From: Ursus arctos
Taxonomy: Eukaryota > Chordata > Mammalia > Carnivora > Ursidae
Assembly (NCBI RefSeq): GCF_023065955.2
Contig: NW_026622786.1
Span: forward strand, 50,515,438-50,579,437
Length of the DNA: 64,000 bases
Direction of reading: 5' to 3'
The notes under the pieces were generated by a model, which saw nothing but the letters and a program-made list of their open reading frames with translations, did no database searches and was not told the DNA's origin. Below, one piece after another: positions 33,507 to 42,249 of the stretch; positions within the stretch are counted from its first letter, which is position 1; each line of letters starts with the position of its first letter. A program made the position numbers and the translations under genes.

Positions 33507-33972
33507 GAGTCCAGTGGCTAAGGACGTGGGCTCTGGAGACGCTGCATGGATTAGAGTCCCAGCTCTGTTGGGGTGCATGGGTGGTGCCGTCGGTCGAGTG
33601 CCCAACTCTTGGTTTCGTCTCAGGTGGTGATCTCAGGGTCATGGGATCAAGCCGCACATCCAGTTCCGCAGTTAGTGGGGAGTCTGCTTGAGATTCTCAC
33701 CCTCTCCCTCTGCCCCCCAACTCTGTGCATGTGTGTGCACTCTCTTTCTCATAAATTCTTTAAAAAATATTTTATAAAAAAAAGAATCTCAGCTCTGTCA
33801 CTATCTTATAACCTTGAGTAAGTTACTCAACCTCTCCATTCCTCAGTTTCATTACAAAATGGGAATGATGATATGCTTACCTCATAAAGTTATTGTGAGG
33901 ATTAATTGAAGTCGATGCCAAGAATAGTTCCTGGCAATAGTAAGTGCTATATAAATATTTGCTATTATTATG
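33507..33972 (+). repeat. MIR, split by a SINE
   Basis: The MIR 5' part 'gagtccagtggctaaggacg' to 'gagtcccagctctgt' resumes after the SINE with 'tgtcactatcttataacctt', 'cattcctcagtttcattaca' and 'agtgctatataaatatttgc'. Reading order is uninterrupted once the SINE and one target copy are removed. Confidence 0.92.
33569..33782 (+). mobile_element. CAN-SINE, sense, inside a MIR
   Basis: Head 'tggggtgcatgggtggtgcc', 'ggtcatgggatcaagccgca' and tail 'cataaattctttaaaaaata'. TSD 'agagtcccagctctgt' (33553-33568) and 'agaatctcagctctgt' (33783-33798), with two mismatches. Confidence 0.95.
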
Positions 33973-34107
33973 TGATTATTTCTAGTAAAACCACATTATG
34001 AATGGGGTAATGATGGATTACTAGGAGCAGGAAAATAGATGAGTAAAATCTCCATATGCATTTGACTGGCTTTGCCAGTACCTGTGACGGCCAAGATTGG
34101 ATTCCTT

Positions 34108-34400
34108 CAGTGTCTGGTGTGGCTACTAGCCAACATGGCTGTGGACTACTGGAAATACGGCCAGTCTTGAGTTGTGATGTGCTGGGTCTTGAAGATTGGG
34201 TATGACAACGTGTGAAATGTCTCATTAGTAACTCATCAAATAACTCATATTCATATGTTGAAATGATAATTTTCTGAGTAAATTCAGTTAAACATACTAA
34301 AATTTCATCCACTTATTTTTGCCTTTTTAATGTGGTTACTGGAAAATATAAAATAATATATATGGCTCAGGTTATAGTTCTGTTGAGCAGCACTGCCTCA
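34108..34400. repeat. Non-autonomous DNA-transposon relic
   Basis: 'gtggctactagccaacatgg', 'catatgttgaaatgataatt', 'tttaatgtggttactggaaa' and 'tctgttgagcagcactg' are landmarks of the same old element as 6273-6440. The 3' end here is the reverse complement of the 5' type there, consistent with inverted termini. Confidence 0.65.
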
Positions 34401-34879
34401 GGCTCCCCCTTCTCGAGAAAACAAAAACTGGGGGTTATTTGTGGTCAGGTGGCTGCTGTCAGGAAGCCTGGTACACTCTTGCCCTTGTCCGTCAGGTTAC
34501 GCTGCAGCGTCCGTCTTTTCACGGGCTCCGTAACGGGAGCCATGGCTTGGTCCTAGCAGAGGGGTTGAGGGACCAAGGCAAGAGCAACAACCAGGGAGGC
34601 TTCCGCTGACTTGGAGGGCTTTGGACGAAAACACTACCATTTATAGTACTGGCTTCAGACTTTCAGCACTCTCTGAAGTAGATGAGAGAATGCTCTCTAT
34701 TCAGGAAGTTGAAATATGTAGGCAAAATTCTCTCCCTGTTCCATCAGGAGCCGGAAAAAGCTTTGCTAATCTTTAACTAAAAGAATAAATACTCAGCATC
34801 ATGGCGGTCCCTTGGGACTGAAAGCACCCCCTTCCCTAGTGTGATTTACTTACGGAATGTTTGCTTAATTCTATTTCAG
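34401..34879. other. Unique sequence upstream of the exon candidate
   Basis: No repeat recognised. It would be intron if the exon at 34880 is real. Confidence 0.4.
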
Positions 34880-34932
34880 ATTCATTCTACCACTTACAAC
34901 CTGAAAACGGTGGGCGAGAGGAAGTCTTACTG
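34880..34932 (+). CDS. Internal exon candidate, 53 bp, product unknown
   Basis: A good acceptor (cttaattctatttcag) is followed by 53 bp and then a consensus-like donor, TG|gtgagt. Two of three frames are open. One reads IHSTTYNLKTVGERKSY (phase 0 in, 2 out). The other reads SFYHLQPENGGREEVLL (phase 1 in, 0 out). Flanking sequence to 35530 is repeat-poor. No transposon overlaps it, so it is not an obvious exonised repeat. I recognise neither peptide. A short internal exon of a large gene is plausible, but a chance pair of sites cannot be excluded. Confidence 0.4.
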
Positions 34933-35555
34933 GTGAGTTCTCTTTCATTTTTAAAACAATGTGACTGTTTGACATTATTTTTGAAATGATGTTTCACACT
35001 TCTAAGTTAGATACATCCCTACCAGTACTATGATTAGATATCTATTTATTCACACATTTTTTCCTGTCTGAAATGATTTAAGATTTCTCCGAGACTTAAA
35101 AAAAATTTTTTTTAAAAACCAGATCAATCCATGTTCCTTTGCTAACACGGTCAGGGAGAAGATCTATGACTACATGCCAAATACCATTAAAATAAAAACT
35201 TTTTTCCCCCTTGTAATGAAACTATTTCCAGGCCCCTGTTGATGGTCTGCTTGTTTCAGGCGGTATCCAAAACAACAAAGTGTTATTTCAGCCAAGGAAT
35301 TCAGACAGTCCCTTACAGTGTGTTGTAATGAAAATTGGCTCACGGCTATAACATATTAGCTTTCTTCTTGCTGTATTTTCCCTCTCCTCTCTCTTTGAAC
35401 CTAAATGTGATTGTTGGGACATAACGGTTATGCAGTGGTAGAAAACTGACTTTAGAGTTAGGAAAGTAATATACTTTTTAAGTGAAAAAGTTTCTGGGGC
35501 TTCATGTGGAATCATCCCTAATGCTGTGGCGATACCGTTATTTGCAGTGTGTAGC
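34933..35555. other. Repeat-poor sequence downstream of the exon candidate
   Basis: AT-rich with A/T tracts near 35100. No repeat family recognised. Confidence 0.4.
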
Positions 35556-35557
35556 AG

Positions 35558-36112
35558 CTAGCTTGTGCTGCATAAGGAACCTCCCCCAAAATACACTACC
35601 AGAGATTTGAGCCAAAATTTCCCAACTCAAAATAACAGTCATGTCTTTATCCTGCGATGTTGGGGGTTGACAATTTGGGCTGGGCTCTGCTGTGTGATTC
35701 TTCTGGTCTCTTCTGGGACCACTCCTGTGTCTGCAGTCAGCCTCAGCTCCAGGTCGGTTAGGTTTGTTTCTGAGAGTCACCTGGCTGTTAGCATGATGAC
35801 AGTGACTCTAAGATGTGTGTCTCACCATTCTTTAGGCTGTCGTGAGCATATTCCCATGGGATTGGGCAGGGTACCAAGTGAAAGCAGGAACATCTTGAGC
35901 CTGAGGCTCAGATGTGGCACAGCATTGCTTCCATCATGTTCTGTCGGCCGACGTGAGCTATATGGCTGGCCTGGATTCAAGAGGCTACAGGTACAAAGTC
36001 AACCCCTTAGTAGAGGAGCTGCAGAATTGTACCATGGGAAACACGGATACAGGGAGGGGAAGGATTGTGGCTATTTTTATGATCCTGTCCTACAGTGTTT
36101 TTGAGTCACATG
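35558..36112 (-). repeat. Possible LTR-like relic
   Basis: 'gctagcttgtgctgcataag', 'acaatttgggctgggctctg' and the late 'gaaggattgtggctattttt' resemble the order of antisense LTR elements of the ERVL/MaLR type, heavily diverged. The 179-codon frame at 35565-36104 runs through it and shows no retroviral domain. Confidence 0.4.
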
Positions 36113-36159
36113 AGAAAAGAAGGGCATGGAGTGAGGGCTCAGATCCACGCCTATCCCGT

Positions 36160-36620
36160 AGCCCACCGCCCTCTCTCCCCAGTCTGATTGCCGGGCCCTG
36201 GCACTGCCACCTGGCATCTCAGTTGAGCAGGCTCCAAGGTAGTCTTGCCAGTGCTGGGCTGCCCTCCCTCCATTCGCCGCTACCACACTGATCGACCTTC
36301 AGCTCATCTCTCAGGCTGTCGCTCCTTTGCTCAGAAACTGTCTGTGTCCCAGATCACCCACAGCACCAGCCTCACCTCCTCTCTCTGGCTTCTTCACATC
36401 CGTCATCCGGCTCCATCCTCTCCTGCTCACCTCCCACTACCCCTTTTATTCCAGCCAGACTCCCACTACCCCTTTTATTCCAGCCAGACCCATTTCTCTT
36501 GAGGACTCACCCCTCATGCTGCTCACCCCTTCCCTCCTTGAAAACCCTTCCCATTCTGCAAGGCCCACTAGAATTTTCTCTTCTCTGTAATATGGCCTCT
36601 CCTGCCTGTTCTTGCCGTCT
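36160..36620 (+). repeat. L2-like 3' fragment with an internal duplication
   Basis: 'atctctctggcttcttcaca'-type text, 'tcctccttgaaaaccctt' and 'cattctgcaaggcccactag' resemble the CT-rich L2 3' region (..cttctgcaaggcccactc..). Family call tentative. Confidence 0.4.
36432..36489 (+). repeat. Perfect 29-bp tandem duplication
   Basis: The 29-bp unit beginning 'tcccactaccccttttattc' and ending 'cagccagac' occurs twice without a mismatch at 36432-36460 and 36461-36489. Identity suggests a recent event, which may be polymorphic. Confidence 0.97.
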
Positions 36621-37070
36621 GAGATCTGCCCTGCTCTGAACTACTTCAAAGCCAAACGCTGTGTTGTGTGGTTCACTCTCTTCACCTTGGCCAGTCTGTC
36701 TTCTCCATTGCTTTGTCAGTGCTCTCTTTGAGCCGAAATGTGATTGTGGTGAGGGAGCAGTTACACAGTGGTAGAAAACGGACTTTACAGAGCAGATGGC
36801 TACTCAGGTGTTCCTGCAGGACCCCACAGAGAGCTGAGAGCGAGCAGCTATTTGGCCAGGAGGCAGCTTGGGCACTGTGCTGGGTCGTCCATCAGCAGCT
36901 CATCAGGGTCACATGAGACACCTGTTAAAATACAAGCTCACAGTCCCTTCCCCTGGGCCGTCCCCGTTTATTAGGTCTGGGTGGACCCCAGGAATCTTAA
37001 AGTGCCAGCTGATTCTCATGTGATTGCTGTGCAGTTGGCAACCACTCATTACGGAGAGAAGAAAACATTT
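36621..37070. other. Mostly unique sequence
   Basis: The stretch 36900-37035 ('gggtcacatgagacacctgt', 'cttaaagtgccagctgattc') hints at a short hAT MER relic. No exon recognised. Confidence 0.35.
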
Positions 37071-37074
37071 ATAG

Positions 37075-37250
37075 AAGACCTGGGCTGGAGCCCTGACCCT
37101 TCTGCTTGTGCCTCTGGGACCTTATAAACTCAACCTAGCTGAGCTTCAGTTTCTCCAGCTGTAAGATGAGAATAATGTTTAACTTGTGGCCTACGAAGAA
37201 GATCTAGGAGGATGATGTATGTGCAAGTGTTTTGCGAACCCTAAAAGATA
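37075..37250 (+). repeat. MIR
   Basis: 'gctgagcttcagtttctcca' followed by 'gctgtaagatgagaataatg' is the MIR core. Confidence 0.75.
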
Positions 37251-37299
37251 AGGAAAAGGAATCAATGGGTTATGGATCTGCGGCTAAGCAGGGTTCAGA

Positions 37300-37420
37300 A
37301 AGGGGCAGTTACCTTCGTGGTGGTCATGGTAGTGAGAGAGGAATAGGCAGGAAGTAGTCGAGTGGTAGTCATGGTGGGACCAGTAGTAACAGCAACAGTA
37401 GTCGTCATTAGTGTCTGCTG
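37300..37420 (+). repeat. Degenerate AGT/GGT trinucleotide tract
   Basis: Irregular 'ggtggtcatggtagtg' and 'agtagtaacagcaacagtag' text follows the MIR, as often happens to MIR TATTATT tails. Loose call. Confidence 0.45.
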
Positions 37421-38030
37421 TGTTTTTGAGTGTGACTACTTTACATAGACTTCTTTGAGATGTACAAGAAGATCCCCCGTGTTCAGTTGCCTCTACCGTT
37501 GTTACAGCCTCTTCCACCATTAGTGAATTAGTCCTTTGGGAAATACTTGGTTAAAATGTACTCATCCCTGAGAGAGGAAATACTTGGATAAACTATCAAC
37601 TATCGACAACCTGTCGATGTCAAGTACAAGGTCCTAGAGAAGTGTGAGCTGCTTTGATTTGGTGGAAGGAGTTGGAAAAGTGAAACAACCAGTAGTCCTA
37701 AAGAGAAAGCAGGTGTGGGATGCACAGGAACGGGCCAGAGGGCACCCAGCTGCCCAAGGAGGGACGGAGCAGCAGGAAGTATGCAGGCAGGAGGGCGGGA
37801 AGACGGGGAGGAGGACCGAGACATTTGCTGACAGTTTGGCTCAGGGCTGTTCCTGGTCCAAGGCCACCACCACCTTCTCTTACTCACCTCGAGCTTCCCT
37901 GTAGGGCTACCCCAACAGGCAGCGTTCGTTAAGCTGTCTTCCCGTCACCGTCCGTTTTGTTTTACGTTATTTTGATTGCTGTTGCTCTAATATACATGCC
38001 TGCCTTCTTTCAAAGAGCTTTGGGGTGGCT
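37421..38030. other. Unique sequence
   Basis: Nothing recognised. Overlapping frames at 37600-37932 on both strands lack domains. Confidence 0.4.
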
Positions 38031-38032
38031 TT

Positions 38033-38261
38033 TAATTAATTAATTAATTTATTTTTGATGCAAAAGGGTGATTTTATTTTTTTATTTTTTAAAAGATTAT
38101 TCGAGAGGGTGAGTGAGAGAGAGAGAGGGAGAGAGAATCTGAAGCAGACTCTGCACTGAGCACAGAGCCGAGTGCGGAGCTCGATCCCACAGCCGTGAGA
38201 TCATGACCTCAGCCGAAACCAAGAGTCGGACACTTAACTGACTGAGCCACCCAGTTGCCCC
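38033..38261 (-). mobile_element. CAN-SINE (older subtype), antisense, with a TTAA tract before it
   Basis: (TTAA)4 at 38033-38049 precedes the T-rich tail. The body has 'gaagcagactctgcactgag', 'gtgagatcatgacctcagcc' and 'actgactgagccacccagtt'. Probable TSD 'aaaagggtg'/'aaaaggctg'. The SINE proper is about 38076-38261. Confidence 0.93.
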
Positions 38262-39530
38262 CAAAAGGCTGGGGGGGGCAGGACCTGTGTGTGGGGGCAG
38301 GACCCATGGGCAGAAAGGGCTATCTTTGAGGTGGCTTTTAAATACACACATGATATAATGAGACCCACAAAAATAAGGAAGGAAGGAAATTTGTGGCGGA
38401 GGGAAAAGTAGGGGAAGTTAGAGATAAGGTTGGGCCCCCAGCGTGGGAGTGAGAGTCCGTACGTGGGCCGTGAGGTCCCCCAGTCTTGCCTTGTCGCTCC
38501 CAGAAAGGACCCATGCTCAGGTAACAGCGCACAGTGGCTGAAGATACAAGCATGATATACTCGGGAGAGGTTAAGACTTAGAGTAATTTCTCCAAAGTGC
38601 TTATAAAGAGGAGACCGCACGAGGTTGTAAACAACATCCCTGTAATAAATAGAATAATGAGGACTGTCCTGGGTGTAGGTGAATGGTGTAACCCCCGGGT
38701 GAAGTCCAAGAGAAGCCTTCCAGTCCAGGTGTGCCCTTAATCCAAGGATAAACTCCAGTGGTTTCAGCTGGAATCACAAATACATATATTCGTGCCCCAC
38801 CCCCACCCCCATATTAGTCGTGGCTCTTGACGCTGAGCCTGGGCGTCTAGCTGTGGACCAGATTTGGCACAGGAGTTGAAAGTGAATTATCATCCCTGTT
38901 CTAAAAGAATAATAAACAGCTTCCTGAAAGAACTCTGTGAATATTATTTCTCCCCAGTCCCAAATCATCTACACCCTGATTCAGTCTGTGGGTTGGCTTT
39001 TGGATACACAGAATTTGCATTGACCCTGTCCACCTTTACCTGTTCGGCCCCCTTCCCTTGCTCCACAAGTATGTCTCCTTCTGCTTTGAGCCCCCTGGCT
39101 CTAGGTCACTTCTGATACTGGAGTGTTCAGGTGAGAACCAGGGCAGTTGAGAATCTCATGGGAATAGGAATGGCAGGCAGCCTGCAAGTATTTGCTTGCT
39201 GTTAACAAACTATAACCTGGGCTAGCCTGGATGACTGTTGTTCACTCCTGGGACTTTCATCTTCGGGTCAGAAACTTTGATATTTATTGCAAGAAGTAGG
39301 GTCTGGATGGTGGCAGCATTGGTAAGAAGAACTGTGGGGGGCAGAGGGTTGTGTGAGAGTAGGGTTAAGCCTAGACTTTTTGTGGGAATATTATAGGATG
39401 AAAAACCTTTAATTCAGTAGGGGATCATTGTCGGAGAGTAACCAAGAATTCTGCCAAGTACTACCCATGAATGAGAACTTCCTTTCAGACTTTATTTTCA
39501 TTGAGGTCAGGCTTAGGTGTTATTTTATTA
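38262..39530. other. Unique sequence
   Basis: No repeat landmark or exon recognised. Confidence 0.4.
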
Positions 39531-39554
39531 TTATTGTTATTTATGATTGTTATT

Positions 39555-40015
39555 TTGTTTGCAAGTAACAGAAATGCAATTTAAACTAGTTTCTTGACCT
39601 ACATGATTAAGATGGCTGTACTGGAATGGACTTCAGGTATAGCTGTATCCAGGAGTTCTAAAGATATCATCAGGCCATTATCTTTCACTCTCTCCATCTT
39701 TTGGCTCAGCTCAATGCTGTCAACTTCATTCACAGGCAAGCTCTTCCCATACCGTGGTGTCAGAGGTAGCCATTGGTGTTACATTGCCATCACCCTCACA
39801 GCCATGGATCTCAGTGAAAAGAGACTTTCTCTCTTCCATTGTTCTAACAATAGTACCAAGGAGGGATCATAGCTGGCCCAGTTTGCATTCCTTGCCTGAA
39901 TCAACTTGGCCAGAAGTACACAGAAGGCAATAAGCAGTATCTGTTTGGCCAAGGTTTGTTCATGTGGCCCTTGAGAGAGGGTGATCCCCACCAGAATCCC
40001 AGAGAATGGGGTCTC
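39555..40015 (+). repeat. Ancient interspersed repeat, family not named
   Basis: 'caagtaacagaaatgcaatt', 'actggaatggacttcaggta', 'ctgtatccaggagttctaaa', 'gtgaaaagagactttctctc' and 'ctggcccagtttgcattcct' are landmarks of an old widespread mammalian repeat. A related but more diverged copy is at 59775-60215. Confidence 0.6.
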
Positions 40016-40031
40016 TATGAAAAAAAGGAAG

Positions 40032-40235
40032 GGGCGCCTGGGTAGCGCAGTCGTTAAGCGTCTGCCTTTGGCTCAGGGCATGATCCCGGCGTTCTGGGAT
40101 CGAGTCCCACATCGGGCTTCTCCGCTGGGAGCCTGCTTCTTCTTCTCCCACTCCCCCTGCTTGTGTTCCCTCTCTCGCTGGCTGTCTCTGTCAAATAAGT
40201 AAACACAATCTTTAAAAAAAAAAAGAAAAGAAAAG
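40032..40235 (+). mobile_element. CAN-SINE (young subtype), sense
   Basis: Head 'gggcgcctgggtagcgcagt', 'ggcattgatcc'-like box B region at 40075-40110, 'cactccccctgcttgtgttc' and an AATCTTTAAAA tail grading into (AAAAG)n. TSD 'gaaaaaaaggaag' at 40019-40031 and 40235-40247. Confidence 0.97.
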
Positions 40236-40249
40236 AAAAAAAGGAAGAC

Positions 40250-40905
40250 TTTCGTTACCAGAAGGAAGAAAGAGCATGCCAAGCAGATACAACTTTCAGG
40301 CACCAGAGTCCACCGCTTTAGGAATTCTGAATTGGGGGCGGGGGGGTGTCCAGTAAACTGGAAAGGTTTAAAATTAGATTCAGCTTCAGTTACGCTGACT
40401 ATCTATTCCAGGGTCGGTTTCATGATCAAGACTAGTAACAATGAGCATATGGAGAGATGAAGGATGGGTGACCCCACCATGGCGTCGGGTAGGCAGCTTT
40501 GGGCCTGCAGATCTCCTGCCGCATCCCCAGAATCTAGAGGAGTGACTGTTAATCTGGAGACAGTGAATGGGCTCCAGTGGATCTGTAATCCATTGAACGA
40601 ATCAATGAATGGACTGCTATAATTATTTGCAAAATTGTGTGTATGTACTTTTCTTTTTTTACTGGAAAAAGGGATTGTGTTTCCATCATTTTCTCAGAGG
40701 ACTCCATGGTCCCCTACTGTTTAAGAGCCAGTGCTCAGGCTTACTTAAATTGTTTTAGATTCGGCCAGCGTAATCTTATGCATTTGTTTCTCGTCTTGGC
40801 TCAACTAATAAAGTTTAGTGTCCACGATACGCATAGCTCCCTATGGAAGGAACACAGTGATGTCAGTGGCTGATGCAGTAAATTGCGTGGTGAGGTTTTT
40901 AGGCA
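40250..40905. other. Unique sequence
   Basis: G-rich run at 40335-40347. Nothing else recognised. Confidence 0.4.
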
Positions 40906-40914
40906 TGTGTGTAA

Positions 40915-41000
40915 ACTTTTTACAGTTCTAGTTACCATTTACCAAAATGCTGACTGTGGTCCCACGCCCTGTGCTAAGTGCTTTACCTGCATCATGTGAA
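40915..41000 (-). repeat. MIR fragment, antisense
   Basis: 'ccctgtgctaagtgctttac' followed by 'ctgcatcatgtgaac' matches antisense MIR. Confidence 0.55.
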
Positions 41001-41178
41001 CCACTTATTTCTACACAGGACTATACTTCCGTGAACCTCCGGTCTATTACGGAAGCACCTACTAGAACCAGCTCCTTCCGGCTGCCTCTCTGAGAACACA
41101 GGATACAAACTCCGTATTTTTCCTCTTCCCCACGTCTGCTGCGTGGGTCTTCCTCTCTCCACCTTTCCACCCACAGGT

Positions 41179-41260
41179 GATAGAATCATAGAATCCCAGA
41201 GTTGGAAAAGACTGCTCAGATCATGCAGTTGAGGGTTTTCGAGTCCTGCTCTTTGGTTTT
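41179..41260 (+). repeat. L3/CR1-like fragment
   Basis: 'atagaatcatagaatcccag' then 'agttggaaaagactgctcag' and 'atcatgcagttgaggg' is the hallmark of CR1-clade LINE 3' ends. Confidence 0.8.
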
Positions 41261-41377
41261 CTAGCTTCGGGACTCCCAAGAGGGAAAGCTGGGCAGGACC
41301 CAAGTTCCTGCCCTGCTTTAGTCACCACTCTCTGCTGAAAACCACTCATCTGTGAGGATAAAAAGGGTTCAAGATTA

Positions 41378-41605
41378 GATGTCAGACTTGAGGTTGAGTC
41401 CAGGCTACTGCTTTACTTACCCACCTGTGTGACTCTAGGAATGTGGCCTAACCTCTCTGAGCCACAGTTTCCTTAGCTGTCAAAGGGTCACCTGCCTCGT
41501 GGAGTTGTTAGGGGGACTTGAATGAGATAATATCTGTAAAGTCCTTGGTCTCGAGCCTGACACATAATCTGTGCTTAGCAAAGATGAGCTGTAACTACTA
41601 CATTG
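41378..41605 (+). repeat. MIR, nearly full length
   Basis: 'tgtgtgactctaggaatgtg', 'cctctctgagccacagtttc' and 'cctcgtggagttgttagggg' are in MIR order. Confidence 0.87.
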
Positions 41606-41642
41606 CACACGTGACCTGACAGCTAATTAAGACACAGCTGTA

Positions 41643-41852
41643 TTTTTTTTTAAAGATATTTATTTATTTATTTAGAGCAAGCATGAGCTGGGGGAGGGGC
41701 AGAAGGAAAGAGAGAGGGAGAGACTGAATCTCAAGCTGACTCCACATGGAGCACGGAGCCTGACATGGGGTTCGATCTCACGACCCTGAGATCATGACCT
41801 GAGCCGAAATCAAGAGTCAGAAGCTCAACCAACTGAGCCACCCAGACGTCCC
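41643..41852 (-). mobile_element. CAN-SINE (older subtype), antisense
   Basis: T-rich tail, then 'tcaagctgactccacatgga', 'gcacggagcctgacatgggg', 'gaccctgagatcatgacctg' and 'ccaactgagccacccagacg'. Flanking 'cagctgta'/'cagctata'. Confidence 0.95.
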
Positions 41853-41939
41853 CAGCTATAGGGTCTCCCACTGTTCCTTTAAAGTTTTTTCAGTGAGGTG
41901 TGCCTTTCCCCCATTTCCTTTTAATAACTTGATGAAGCC

Positions 41940-42136
41940 GAGATGCCTGAGTTGCTCAGTTGGTTAAGCATCTGCCTTCAGCTCAGGTCATGATCCCAGA
42001 GTCCTGGGATCGAGACCCACATCAGGCCCCTTGCTCAGTGGGGAGCCTGCTTCTCCCTCTGCCTGCAGCTCCCCTTGCTTGTGCTTGCTCTCTCTCTCAA
42101 CAAATAAATAAATAAAATCTTTAAAAAAAAAAAAAA
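41940..42136 (+). mobile_element. CAN-SINE, sense
   Basis: Head 'agatgcctgagttgctcagt', 'ggtcatgatcccagagtcct' and tail 'caaataaataaataaaatct' followed by an A-run. TSD 'aacttgatgaagcc' (41926-41939) and 'aacttgatcaagcc' (42137-42150), with one mismatch. Only about 87 bp separate it from the inverted SINE at 41643-41852. Confidence 0.96.
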
Positions 42137-42202
42137 AACTTGATCAAGCCTATGACCTTTTCTCTTTATTCTTAGGCAATAAGAAGTCCTGTGGCCCCTT
42201 TA

Positions 42203-42247
42203 ACACACACACACACACACGCACACACACACACACACACACACACC
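42203..42247 (+). repeat. (CA)n microsatellite
   Basis: About 22 CA units with one GCAC interruption. Confidence 0.97.
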
Positions 42248-42249
42248 GG

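Noticed and set aside
35565..36104. 179-codon frame as a retroviral or cellular gene
   Set aside because: It crosses an LTR-like relic and shows no conserved retroviral motif.
37884..37930. Minus-strand exon ending at a strong gtgagtaag donor
   Set aside because: No acceptor with a pyrimidine tract lies at a sensible distance upstream.
40032..40110. tRNA gene
   Set aside because: The tRNA-like head belongs to a CAN-SINE with an A-rich tail and a TSD. It cannot fold as an intact tRNA and is repeated throughout the window.
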